Origin: Fasciolopsis buskii
Lineage: Eukaryota > Platyhelminthes > Trematoda > Plagiorchiida > Fasciolidae
Direction: 5' to 3'
NCBI GenBank assembly: GCA_008360955.1
Contig: LUCM01006482.1
Span: 232,821-296,820, forward strand
DNA length: 64,000 bases
The position numbers and the translations under genes were made by a program. The stretch's first letter is position 1; every line of letters starts with the position of its first letter. The notes beneath the pieces are model-generated. The model saw nothing but the letters and a program-made list of their open reading frames with translations. It made no database searches and was not told the origin of the DNA. Below, in pieces: positions 26,841 through 39,100 of the stretch.

Positions 26841-26930
26841 TCCATCATATTTAATGTTATATATATATATGCGTGAGTACAGGTAACTGAAAACGACCCT
26901 GTTCGCCACGTTGTGCTGTTTTCAACATTG
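26745..26930 (+). repeat. Dispersed repeat family Y, copy 2
   Basis: Direct partner of 8060-8230, differing by a short AT expansion near 26860 and small indels. Confidence 0.75.
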
Positions 26931-26939
26931 GAACTAACA

Positions 26940-27440
26940 TTAGGTCATTCACACTAAGAACCAATACGTGTTGCACCGATTTTTCGAAGCACTCCTTACG
27001 TCGTTCAGCTCTGATGTTTACATTACCGATAACCAATCAATGAGGAGATCGGAGAAAGACAAAAAGCTCTCCAAAGCAGATATTGAAGTAAGTCCGAAAT
27101 GCTAAATAATTGCGGGTATTCCTCCAACTGGTTGAATAATAGAGCCGCAAGTGGCAATTCAAAAAAATCAAACAGCGCGGCAACATAGTCAGCGACTGTT
27201 TCAAACTTCGGAAAAAGCGGAAATCTCCCTTTAACTACTGACAACGTTTTCCGTAGCTAAGATGTTGGTCGGATTCTGTGGATTTTTGTTAATCTGTTTC
27301 GGGCTCAATTCGACCCATTCTGATGCGGGTACAGCATCAAAGATGTGTTGAGGGTACGATACTGTGGCTTGAGTGTTTTCAAGCAATAACAGATCCACCC
27401 AGTTCGATGTAAAACCAGATATGTCTTGGTTATATCATAT
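26940..27440. other. No recognisable feature
   Basis: No motif or repeat was identified between the foldback repeat and the long palindrome. Confidence 0.35.
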
Positions 27441-27445
27441 CAAGA

Positions 27446-27890
27446 CTGAATTCAGAAAAAATAACATTGAAAAGAAAAACCTTAGCGAAAATGAGAAACC
27501 ATAAGTTTTATGTGAGGAAAAACGGATATGATAAACCTTGCCCGACTTCGGGGCATCTCATTAGTCAACTGATAGTATCAGTCAGAAGCCAATGTTTGCT
27601 CATGCGGTTTCGTATTCCCTGTGAAGAGAACTGGCATAGACTTCAATCCAGCATCATTAGCTTTGGTAGTCGGACGAAGTTTGTCCCAGTTCTCTTCGCA
27701 GGAGATAGGAGAATACGGATGACCAATCATGGGCTGGTGAATGATACGATCACTTAGCCAATGGGATGCGCCGAAGGCTAGCGAGATCTGTCGCAGCCGT
27801 TTAGTCTCAAATTGAACTCATGGTTCCTCACTTTCACTGTAGTTTCTCGCTTCAATGTTGTTTTCAGATTCCAACCTTTAAACGGTAGAG
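27446..27890. repeat. Long imperfect palindrome, arms about 190 bp
   Basis: 27446-27635 aligns along its whole length with the reverse complement of 27686-27890; the spacer is about 50 bp. The inner ends are strongest (GAAGAGAACTGG / CCAGTTCTCTTC). The outer arms encode similar peptides on opposite strands: MRNHKFYVRKNGYDKPC on plus and VRNHEFNLRLNGCDRSR on minus. Family unknown; it could be the two ends of a foldback DNA element, or a tail-to-tail duplication. Confidence 0.75.
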
Positions 27891-27894
27891 AATG

Positions 27895-29570
27895 CAGATA
27901 AAAACAGTGGAGTAAGAGATGAACGGTCCAACCAGGAACACACAAAACATTGTAGTCTATTTTGTTTTCGGATGTCATAGTTGTGCTTGAATCAAATGCA
28001 CCAGAAAACTGAAAACCACAAGCGAAGTGAACAAAACACTAAGGTCTCAGCTCTGGGTCGTGTATAATTGAAGCACCGGCCGGTAAGCGCTTGAGATGGA
28101 AAGTTTCCACCATTCATGCATGGGATGAAGTGTCAACAGATAAGGCGAGGATAGCAACCCACAGGTTGGCGCCAGCGCATTTGGGTAAATTAACAATAAT
28201 ACCCTTAGGCCACGCATAACGACTGGGTGGGGGGCGATTGAGGTTGTCATGAAATGGTCGTTCCCTCAAGAAAATTCGTACACGCGCATGGACCATAGTC
28301 TGAAAAAACAAGTCTTCCTCGACAGTCGCCGAGAGGGCGAGGTTGTCTGTAGACACGCATGGAATTAAGCGGTGCAGCGTAAACAGATGCAGCTAACCGA
28401 ACAAGGCAGTTAGCTTCATGATCAATTAAAATGTGCCTATATACAATGAGCTAATTCAATACTGTCGTTGCCAACTTCCGTAGACGGAAATTTCTTGACT
28501 TCAGCTCCTGATCATTTTCGGATCGATATTCACCGGATATGACAGTCTTCTAGCCAAAAACATGCACCGAACGGCTCGCGGATCTGGTTAACGTCCGAGT
28601 TCTGGTAGTCACATTTGCGATAGCACTGGAATGGATGAGCTAATGCCCGATTAAGAGGGGGAGAATTAATGTCATTTATTGTATCTCCAACATTGAGACT
28701 TAGTTCAAGGAACTAGGGTTGCGAGCCCCAAAAACCCAATTACTTGGTGCAACTTTCCAGCAGATTGTGCTGATGTGAACAAGGAGCAGAGGGGCGCAAC
28801 CACACTTCAGCCAACAGCGTTACTTGTCGCTTGGGCAACCGTCATGGTGCAAAAATTCTTATTTCCACTACCCTGCATTATAAGGCAAATAACTGCCCCC
28901 GGGTTTAACAACGATGCCACCGGATTCGCCACATCTTCGGTGAGCGTGTTCTACCGAGACTAGTTTAATAGCCTAATCCAGTCGCAGCTACTATGACTTC
29001 AGTTCATGCATTTGATGTTGTCTTCATAATGTCATTAAATCTGCGGTTGTGGATCGGAGTAAATGGAGGTTCATTACTCTTTGGTTTTATATCAAACGGG
29101 TCTGACGGAGCTCTGAATCACTGAACATATTTTGAACAGGCTGTCTATATTAGTTACGCGTATTTTCTCAAAAGGCATATCCTATGATGAAGTGTCGACG
29201 TAACTAGGTTGGAAACCCAATTGAAGATAGGACATGACTATTCCGTGCCTAGGAACGAACAAGCCAACGTATTCTGAAACCGGCATCCGAGCATCTACTT
29301 ATCGTAGCTGCAATTTTGTCGAAGCGAAATATATCTAAATATACCACACCCGCAGTGGTGTTCACTTGGGAATCAGCGCCGAAGTGAGACATTTCTCAGA
29401 ATGCAAATCATGGGTTCTGCCCATATTTTGGCTTATGGTTAACAGCAGTCATATAGACACATTTTTCGGCTTATCGGTTGATACCCATCTATTTTTCAGA
29501 AACTAAAACGAAATAAGCTAACGATGAAAGAGCAAGACCAAGTCAACTATTTTTTCGGTGATCTCTGACT
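27895..29570. other. No recognisable feature
   Basis: Downstream of the BIRC6-like gene. Minus-strand frames at 28047-28356 overlap and show no family. No terminator-like or tRNA signal was seen. Confidence 0.35.
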
Positions 29571-30096
29571 TTTATTGTAAAGTAACGGGATAAAACGTCA
29601 CAGTAAACTTCATGATCTTTTTGGGCAATAGTTCATATGCATGAGAGTTGGAAAGCAAAATACCACCCACACCGTAATGAATTGTGAGTGAAGGAGGATG
29701 GATCAACAGAAAGAGAAGAAAGGAAAGACTTTTCTTCAAAATTCATGAAAATCGGTTAGTGGTACAAAAGATCTATTTGCCTCAAACAACAATCAACAAT
29801 GAACTGGGGGACGTGAATCTCGATGTTATCGTACCAGTAAATAATAAACTGGCAGTGTTAAGCAGACCAAACGGCAGTCTGTAAGCTGAAGGAGTAAGGA
29901 TATTCACAGAACCGAACACTATGCGAAACTGAGGCAACTGATAAATACGGCAAGACAACTGAACACCAAGGTGGTCCAGAGGAAATAACCAGATCCACAG
30001 ATAATGCGCAGAACTGCCGGACCGTTGATACGACGGAGAATCGGACCGGCCAAGGTATCGTTGTTGAACCACTTGAATCGGATAAACCAGCATGTT
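29571..30096 (-). other. Probable 3' UTR of the BIRC6-like gene
   Basis: Sequence directly after the BIRC6-like stop codon. The first AATAAA on the minus strand that I find is at 29576-29571, so the 3' UTR would be about 0.5 kb. Minus-strand open frames of 80-103 codons here (29782-30100) cross the stop region and show no family resemblance. Confidence 0.35.
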
Positions 30097-30198
30097 TCAA
30101 GAAGGGGGATATTTAGACGGTGTTGGATGATCGTGATTCCAGGCGGCTATCCGGTCATCCAACTTGTCAAATTCGGCTTTTAGAGCTTCGAAATTAGC
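30097..30198 (-). CDS. BIRC6: BIRC6-like last coding exon
   Basis: Acceptor GTCGTTTTAG, then 33 codons and TGA. It reads [20 protein letters not shown] followed by a short polar Pro-rich tail, an amphipathic helix like the HTAQLREELL helix after the human UBC domain. Chosen because phase, helix character and position all fit. An extra small exon in 31151-30199 cannot be excluded. Confidence 0.82.
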   Translation of the reverse strand, partial: ANFEALKAEFDKLDDRIAAWNHDHPTPSKYPPS

Positions 30199-33100
30199 CT
30201 AAAACGACAGAAAAAGTAACGCGAACCAAAAAAGGTTCATGCTTTATAGGCTAGTAAGAAAGATTAAGGCTAAAGGATGGAGAGATTTGGCAAAACTAAT
30301 AGAAGGATCAAAGTTATTCCGAAAATACACGAAACCTTAAGTTGCACCCAATCATATTTTCGGTAACTTGGTTTTCAAACTACTTTGACACCATTAATGC
30401 GAGAGCGACTACGGTCATCCATTAATTCAACCCCGCTGTAATGCTAATTACCGAGCATGCCTATGTTCTTGAGGAATGACTGAACCGTAGTTTGTTTTCA
30501 CTGCACACCTCTCCTTCCCCATCATTGTAAACGGTTAGTGTATACTGATCGGATGATGGTTTCTTTTTTCGGCTGTGACAGGAGTGATGAAAGAACTGGA
30601 CTGCGCGTTCATTTTACTCGGAGCTTGAAAAACTCGAGTAAAACTGTTTAAGCACATTGGTTGTGCTAACGGAGGCGAAGCATAAAGATGCAATGGACTA
30701 CACTGATGAGAAGCCCTGTTTGGGAATCAGACACTTAATCGACACTAAATTGATAAATCAACGAAATGTTATGGCAGACCAAGATTAAATCGTGTTGGCA
30801 CACTAACACCTTCAACGGTAGTAAGTATTCACTTCAAACAATCGGGAGTGTGCTAAAACAATGTCCTTTATACACTGTTGAAGCTAGTCATAGAAAGGCG
30901 ACATATCGTGTTGTTCATGTTAAACAAGCTAGCCTAGAGAGCCTGGCGCACATGATATTCTACTCACAACCATCAATCCGGTCATGTTCCAGTCGTAATT
31001 CGGCACACAGCTAACGGGTAAGATGAAGCAAACCTATAGCGAGTCAGTGCTACTGCCATTTAAAATGGAGACTTGGGTTTTAATACCACGGACCGTGGAT
31101 CGGTTGCAACCATTTGAGCTCACCGGAGAAAATAATATACAGTCGACTAACCTTCAAGCAGGTGCTGTCGAAGTTCAGAAGCTTGGCTGATTCGCATTCT
31201 TCTATCCATTGTTGAACCTGTGGCAGTATTTCGGCTTTCTTCAGGTAAAAGTGATTTAAAACAACCTGAAATAAACAATTGAGAGAATCGCATAAATGAC
31301 ACTGAAAGAAAAACGTCAATTTTTTCGAATGGATAATATGAAAATTGCTCAAAGGTATTATGTTTAACCACTATGGTTCCGTAGGCTACGAGTAACAGAT
31401 CCCAAATGCAAGAGAACTTCTATGAAAAAAATCTCGAATGAAAAGGTTTGTTGAACTGGTGATCGGTGATGAAAATAGAGATGTATGGTTCTGGAAATAG
31501 TTGTCAACTGCACCATGCAGAAAGAGATTGCAACGTCTATGATGCAGATGGCAACTGATGTGTGAAAAATATGCATGGGATTAATCTACATATGGGCACT
31601 GATGAGAAGTAGCGATAAACGAATTAAGATGGACAATGAAGATCATTAGGAGAACTACGGTATTTAACTAAGGCTCATGAGCAAAAAAGTTGAATCAATG
31701 GAGTCCTGCTCTCGTTTCAGTATCCGGATGAATGGGTTGCTAGATTTTGGAGGTGTGAAAATATGAGTTGCGTTTTGGAAACAAGTTCATGATCTCGGAA
31801 TTAGGTTGTTGGCGTCAATATACATGTAAGCCAAATTCTACTGTATCAAAAAACAGGTCGGTTGACACTTCTCTGCAGATCCCGATTACAGAATGGAATG
31901 AGGCACCGAAGACTGATTAACAGCAAGAAAGGGAACAAAACTGAGAACTGAGTTATGCAACACTATAGTATTTCCTGCCTACCGCTTCAAACCCGGCGGG
32001 CGGATTGCGTAGTTGATCGAGTATGGCCCATCGAACGGTTTCATTACGAATTCCGAAGTTGTAAATCTTACTCTCGTTCATTAACTCTGCATGCTCGTGA
32101 TCTGCCTCAATACCGGGCTCGTTGAAAAACGGTTCCGGAACAAAAACCAAAGACTGAATTGATATAAGGACCTAAATCAATGGAAAGATGGTGGAACAAC
32201 AATGTGGACGTTAATTATTCTCATTTATTGGACATTATACAATTACCATAGGCAACACCGTGAGAAATTCGTTCACTTTGTACATGAATACGAAAGTGAC
32301 TGAACAACTTGGCCAATGAATGGTTTCAGAAGCGGATCATTCTACATTCAGATATTTAGTCAACTAAGGTCAACTGGTTACAATGAATCTGACTAGGCAT
32401 GTGTATAATTTTTTTAAAGCGCATCAATTATAACGTTATCCTATTTTAAAAGTACTTTCCTAGGTTGTCAAATACTTCGTCAGTCAATTTCGAAACATAG
32501 GTGAATGAATCAGAAACGGTTCTATAAACGGAAGACAACCACGTCAATCAGTAATGGAAAACGGATAGCAATTGCAACGGCAAATCAGCAAAACTAAACA
32601 CAGGCAACTATTTACCGATAAGGATATACCAACGAAGAGACAGTTGCCATACTTCAGTTCAGTGAAACGCAGCCAGGAGCCAGTGAAGTGAGCCTCAGGA
32701 TAATGAATTGATAACCCAATCTATCAACTATTTATAAAGTGTAGTGAATATGGTTGGACGACGACTTCGTGCGTGCTCGTACCTATGGCACAAGCGAGAG
32801 AACACCAAATATTCTGGTTGCACCGGAAGAAACGAAATATCGAAAAGACTGCTACAATGTGTACGGAAGAGGAGCACTTTCATTGCATAGTGTCATCACT
32901 TCATATACTACACTTCAAGAAAATTAGCAAATTACGGCTACAGTGAGAACTGTGCTAAAATGTCGGACTAACGAATCAGCAGCAGTGATGACTAACTTGC
33001 AGAAGAGAGGAAGTAGCCGGATCCCACTTCTCCTCCGGAGCGCCTCGCCAAGTATTTAAGATGGATAGACAGACCATTCCATTTTGGTACAGGTTCGGAT

Positions 33101-36100
33101 TGAAACGAACTGTTCCATAGCCAGTAGTTTTGAGGTGAAACAAGGGTGGCGAGTTCGGATAGTCCGTTGGGGCAAATATATCGAAGAGAAAACAACCATT
33201 CTGGTACGGTGTATCCGACGGTCCCGTAATCAGGGCCTAAAAAGAACGAAGAGAAGTGAGGAGGATTTTTGAAGTAAACGAAGAAAGAGTCGTTACATTA
33301 CTGAAGTTCTAAACGATAAGTCTGCTTCAATGCTGACTAGGAATGAGCTGACTGTAATTTTTTGATTGAAAAAGTAGATGCTGGTACGACGGAGAACTCA
33401 CGATATCATTTTATAACTAATACGACCACGGATCACCGAAAATAAAGGGGCAATTGAGACAATCATTATATTGTTTATGATATACTACTATCAAAAGTAA
33501 GTTATGCAAAGATAACGCATTTGAAATAAGTTATCCGCTAAAAATGTCACCTAAATGGGCTATTATCGGAGCACCATATAGTCAGTTCGGAATGTTTCAA
33601 TTTAAACAAATCCAGCTGTACTTTTACGTGAAACAAACAATTATGAAGATTAGACCAGTTGAAAAAGATGATTTTTAACGAGGCCCGTAGAGTGAGACAG
33701 CAGACAACGCTCAAACTAGGGGGTCTCCGATTACGACACAGAGCTCTCAAGTCTATCCCAATCTCATTAGCAGATGTGATGAGCAATAAATAACGCGAAG
33801 CAGTCTGTGTCACCACACCTGCGACCAAAACGTTATACTACTTGGCGAGTCCCCGGGTCTCGAAGATGGGGTAACGGTCATCATATCAGTGGTTAGCCGT
33901 GGATAATATGCGGTCACATTCACAAATAAGCGGTCACGGAAAAGCAGTCCCAGTGTCGAGGATGTGCCTAGTATTAAGTCTGTTGCCATAGCTTCCGACC
34001 GATGATCCAGAATCGAAGCCTAGAGGAATTGGAAGCATGATGAACTACATACAGTATTTCTTTTACATTCTTCTTTCTTCCACACCGTTTTCCTCGCCCG
34101 TGGCTCTAACGCAATATATATTTTACACAAATTTGTGCTATATATATATATGTATGTATAATGAGCGTTCCTCCCATGAAATACCAAAAAGTCCGTTCTG
34201 GGCAATGCGACGTGATGAGTGTGTCCCGCTAGTTCTTAGGAGATACTGTACGTTGGGAGAGGCGTACTAAACTAATTCTGCGGTCATCAGCTCCATTAAG
34301 ATCCCCGGAGAGCACTGTGGACTTCTAATGTGAATCAACTAAAATGTGTGTGGAATGGACCACCAGTCATCAGCGCCCAAAAATTCCCAAACCCCTAGTT
34401 TTGCTCAGATGCCATGCAGGTCACGTCTTCCGACCAAAAGCTCCGATTGGGGCTTCATAAGCGAACCACCTATTTGGACCTGACTGGTGGAAAAGTGCAA
34501 TGCCCACAGGGAAGTCATGAACTTCGATAGATAGTCGATGACGTGGAGCGGAGCCTGGGAGAATTAACATGTACACCATACCATATAATGATGTTAATCT
34601 TATCCACAATGGTTGCCTTGGTGCCTGATCCCCAATGTCCCGTCGATTCAAGGAGTATGGGTTCCAACCCAGAAGGTGTACTGCTTCTCTATTTACAGAA
34701 AGTCACTGGACACTGCGTATAAAGTGAGCATAAAGGTTTACAAGACACATGGGGAGTCACTATGCGGAGCAAGTCGGTTTCTCAGGACGACATAATCAAT
34801 GAAAAACTCTACCTAGAAATCTTGAGCACAACTTCAGAAGTGCACTTTCCGGGACGACAATAGGTTGACGTATTGTTTTACTGTTATATGGAAACTTCAT
34901 ACTTATTGGATGGGAAATGCTGGTTTCCGGAAGAAATACACATTCGGTCAGAAGAACTACCACTCTTTCAGAGGTTTCAGAGGTTAGTTGCAACTCATGA
35001 ATAGTCCAAACTGGATACACGTGTTGCATCAATTATTGTGACCGAAATCAGTTTACAGGATTTTAAAGCTATCAACCGTGCATTGATTTTCTCTTGGTTT
35101 TTAGCTACATCACAGCGCCGCCCGCTCAAAGCAGAACAAGGGAAGAAGAAATATTGCAAGATCAACATCAGCGCAATGAGATGAACAACTATACAGAAGA
35201 GGAAGTATTTCGAATCCAATAGCTCTACTGATTGTGGCATTGAGTTATATCACTTATTGTCTCCAAACACCGCACAAGAGGATCACGCGGACCCCAAACT
35301 AATAGCTGAACTGAATAAAAAGCAGTCCAGTGGTTGGAGTTCGCGTTTTTGAAATACAAAAAACAGTGTGGTCGGGAATGTTTGAAATAAGCCAACGTTT
35401 CGGCTACCCTAGGCAGATTTACAATCGACTGTAAACGTGTCGGGAATTTACACTTCTCGGCTTATGTGCCATCCGGAAGGACAGATCTGTGTGCATGCCA
35501 CATAAAAAAGTGAAATTGAGGGTATCCATTGTTTATGGAGTTTGCCTGGGTCGGAGACCTGAGTAACAGGGGAGCTGGCATGTGCAACGAAAACTACATA
35601 AAGACCGTTTTTATTTTCGCATCGCTTCCCTTTTTCGTCATGGTTCCGAAGGTACTAGGCCGGCATTCAGATTAGCAAAATGCATTTGAATATAAATTTA
35701 CATATGCAAAAAGTTTATATATCAGACAATAATTGGAACATTATGTTCGAACTGTTAGCGGTTACGCATGGGAAGTCATTAGACCCTTAAACTTCGTCTA
35801 ATATATTATGGTGCAATAGAACGAGAACGACTCACTAAAAACAAACTCCTTCGCCAACTTGTGTCCTTCCAATGCACACAGTCGGAATCTTCCGAGGAGT
35901 GTAACTAGGTTATTCAAAAATGGTCCAATCCCCGTTCACTATAGTTTATGACTTAATATTATATTATTCCGAGATTGTTTTACGTAGACGGTTGAAAAGA
36001 GTAATACAAAAACGTTTACATCTTGCAAAAAATGTATGATACTTTGAAAATGATCACGTTATTCAATACACAACTGAGTTTAATAGAAGTTTTAAATCAT

Positions 36101-39100
36101 TTGAAATATTTCGACATTTTTGAAGAACGATAAGGAACAGTGCACTTATGGAGGACTATTAGACAACTTGAGAATCTCGAAAGTTTAGGTGAGTTTAAAA
36201 CACATCAAGTTTTGATACCTTGAGCATGGCCACGTGTTTTTCATCGACCCGGACAAATACACTACTTTGTTCGGACAGCGGCAACCCCGTACTAAGTGTG
36301 ACAACCTCTTGAGCTAGACGTCTGGCCCGAGCTAGGGTATTCGATCCAGATACAGAGCTTGTGCTTTGGTCATTTTTCATACTGGCAAACGGCCAAGTAG
36401 GTTTCCCGATATCTGTGGGACGCAGTGTGAGGCCTTCGGACTGCGCGGCCGATTCACTAAATTGATGAGGTACAAGCGAGAACACTTCACCGTTTACAGG
36501 ATCCGATAACATATCCAGCATACCTAGAAAGTGACAAAAGATCATAAAACGGAAATGGTTTTAAAATAAGCAGCAGTGGACCAAAAATTTGAAGGGTACA
36601 AAATTCGTTAAAAATTTTCTTCATCTCAGCCAAATAAAACATCGTGTATCAGTGAAAAACGTGCAGAAAGGTTCCCTTGAAAAAGGTTTAGGAAGTTGTG
36701 CTCATCCATGGAGAGCCAACAAGTCTAAGCCAACCGTTTACGAGTGACAGCGATCTCCGACCCTCTTACTAAATGGACCCCTAGACTCAAGACTTCTGGC
36801 TCTCAAGATCTGAAAACGATAATCGACTCAATCAGTGCTGTAATTTCGTGATGCTACTTCTCATCGAGTGGTGTGCCAATCGTCATATCCGAATAGACAA
36901 AGTTGAGTTAATGCTTATGGCGAACTTTCAACCGAGTTTATCACAAAAAGTGGTGTTCGTCAAGACTACTCTCACTTTTTTCTCTGCAAAATTCTAACGG
37001 AGGTAGTCCTATACACATGTGAAAATAGTGGCAATGTTACTTGCACAGATAGGAAACTGCATGGCTTAGAATTGTGATTCTGAGTGATGGTCCAAGTAAG
37101 CTGCAAATCTTTCGCGACCGCCTGAAAGCTATTGTACCTGTTTGGGATGCATTTTGTAATTTGAAGTGTAAAATGCTGTTGCAGAACAGGAGTGGCTCGA
37201 AGCTGAACCACATTCTAACAGAGGGTGGGCTGGGTGAAGCAGACAGATTTAATTATTTGGGTGATTGCGTCTCACTAGGCGGTCGCATGTCGGATGTAAT
37301 GAAGGTAGAAGGTTTAATTAGTATTCATCCGTTTGAGGCATCTATGATGTCGACGTGATATACGGCTATCGTTCAAACGGCAAGTTTACACAATGGGGGT
37401 GAGGCCGGCCGGTGGCTCAGAAATATGGCCGTTGTGAACAGGTGTACGAAAACTTTCCATGTATGAAAACTATTGCCCTTGGAATAATGGTAGAACATAA
37501 AGGTAAAACTGCCTCAGTAACTCAGAAGTTAGGTGCGAAGTATAGGGCTCTAGAGTTCAACCATTTTGCAGAAGCAGTGAAGCCGATCACATTAAGATGA
37601 ACGGAACACGTTTCGCGTTATTCATCGAGGCAAGTGGTTGTTAGAAGGCAAATCAAAGTGATCCGTCAATGACATGAAAAAATTATACGGAAACCTTATC
37701 TATGGGACTGCTTTTTGTTCAGTTCAGCTATTAGTTTGGGGTCCGCGTGATCCCCTTGTGCGGTGTTCGGAGACAATAAGTGATATAACTCGATGCCACA
37801 ATCAGTGGAGCTATTGGATTCGAAATACTTCCTCTTCTGTATAGTTATTCATCTCATTACGCTGCAATATTTCTTTTTCCCTTGTTTTGCTTTGAGCGGG
37901 CGGCGCTGTGATGTAGCTAAAAAAGCAAGAGAAAATCAGTACACTCTTATTAGTTGTAAAATCTGAAGCGATCGGAATATTGCGTTGTGAGGTCGCTTTT
38001 TCCCACAATCCCACGACACGCCAGACAACTATTGCATTCGTCGATTCAAATGACAGATGAAAATGTATCCGAACCTCACAATAAATCTCTTAACTTTCAC
38101 TCACGTTAGACTAGCGAGATTAGAACTGTGTTAAACGGTATGTGGAACTGGTTGTTTCATTTGTACTTTGTTTTGGCTATGACGGATCGAACAACAATCA
38201 TGATTACAACTCACAAATCCGTTCAGTCAATGTATTTTGCATGATTTACATGAACCTACAAACTTATTTTAGTTCTTCATTAAAAAATATAACTGCTCAC
38301 AACCGAAACACACTGGGAGTCGCCTCCGTTCTGTGGCAAATAGGTATCGGAACGCTCATATTCCCATCGATCATTGAATGATAAATTCCCCAATCAAGAA
38401 ATTTACGCAACCACACACACATTAAGCGCGACTGAACACCATTAAAGCGGCTGGTTTTTGCTTTAGTGAATTGAGATGCTTCGGGTGCTTTCTGATAACT
38501 TCGAAATGGACCATTCATTCCATTGATGGAAGTTGAGTCGATGCCAAGGGTTTGAACCCCCAGAACCCCGAGCTACTTTGCTGGTGGATGGGGGTTCACC
38601 GACCCTCGACCCATTACGACGATTAACCCATTGGGACTACATGTCGCTGCATGGCACTTAACAATATTTGCGCCTAACGCACAGAAGACATGCGTTGGAA
38701 CTGTCGGCTGCAAAAAATGAGGGCTTTGCATTTTTTATTAAGGCGAATTGGTCAACACATCAAGTACACGGGTAATATCGCGAATGGAGCTAGTTATAAG
38801 TACATTTAGCTATTTGACTCCGTTCGTCGGGTTAAAGTGCAAATGGCAACAGTTGATTTGTTCAAACAGTAGTGTGCAGCACCACCCGATTAAATGGATG
38901 GATTCTTTTATACTTTATCTTTTTGCTTCCCTTATTAATGAAATAACAATGTACATCATTTCCCAGAGAGGGGGCCAGGGCCAACAGAGAGCTGCCAAGT
39001 GGGGAAGTTGACAGGCAGTGGGAGGATCCGAACTCGCGACCTTCATGACAAAACGTCACGACCTTTTCCGCTTGGCCGCAGACGGAAGAGACGAGCACTA

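Larger units (their letters stand above)
33237..36218 (-). other. BIRC6-like intron 6
   Basis: Holds the left copy of the exon-like inverted repeat (35057-35329), a Penelope-like terminal motif (35391-35412), an AT tract near 34140 and a degraded copy of the dispersed GTACGAATCA family near 35815-35870. The rest is unassigned. Confidence 0.7.

Noticed and set aside
28047..28356. Two overlapping minus-strand frames downstream of the gene
   Set aside because: They are in different frames with no family signature and no splice support.
30695..30735. CTGATGAG motif suggestive of a hammerhead ribozyme
   Set aside because: No CGAAA partner at the right distance; a second CTGATGAG near 31598 also lacks it.
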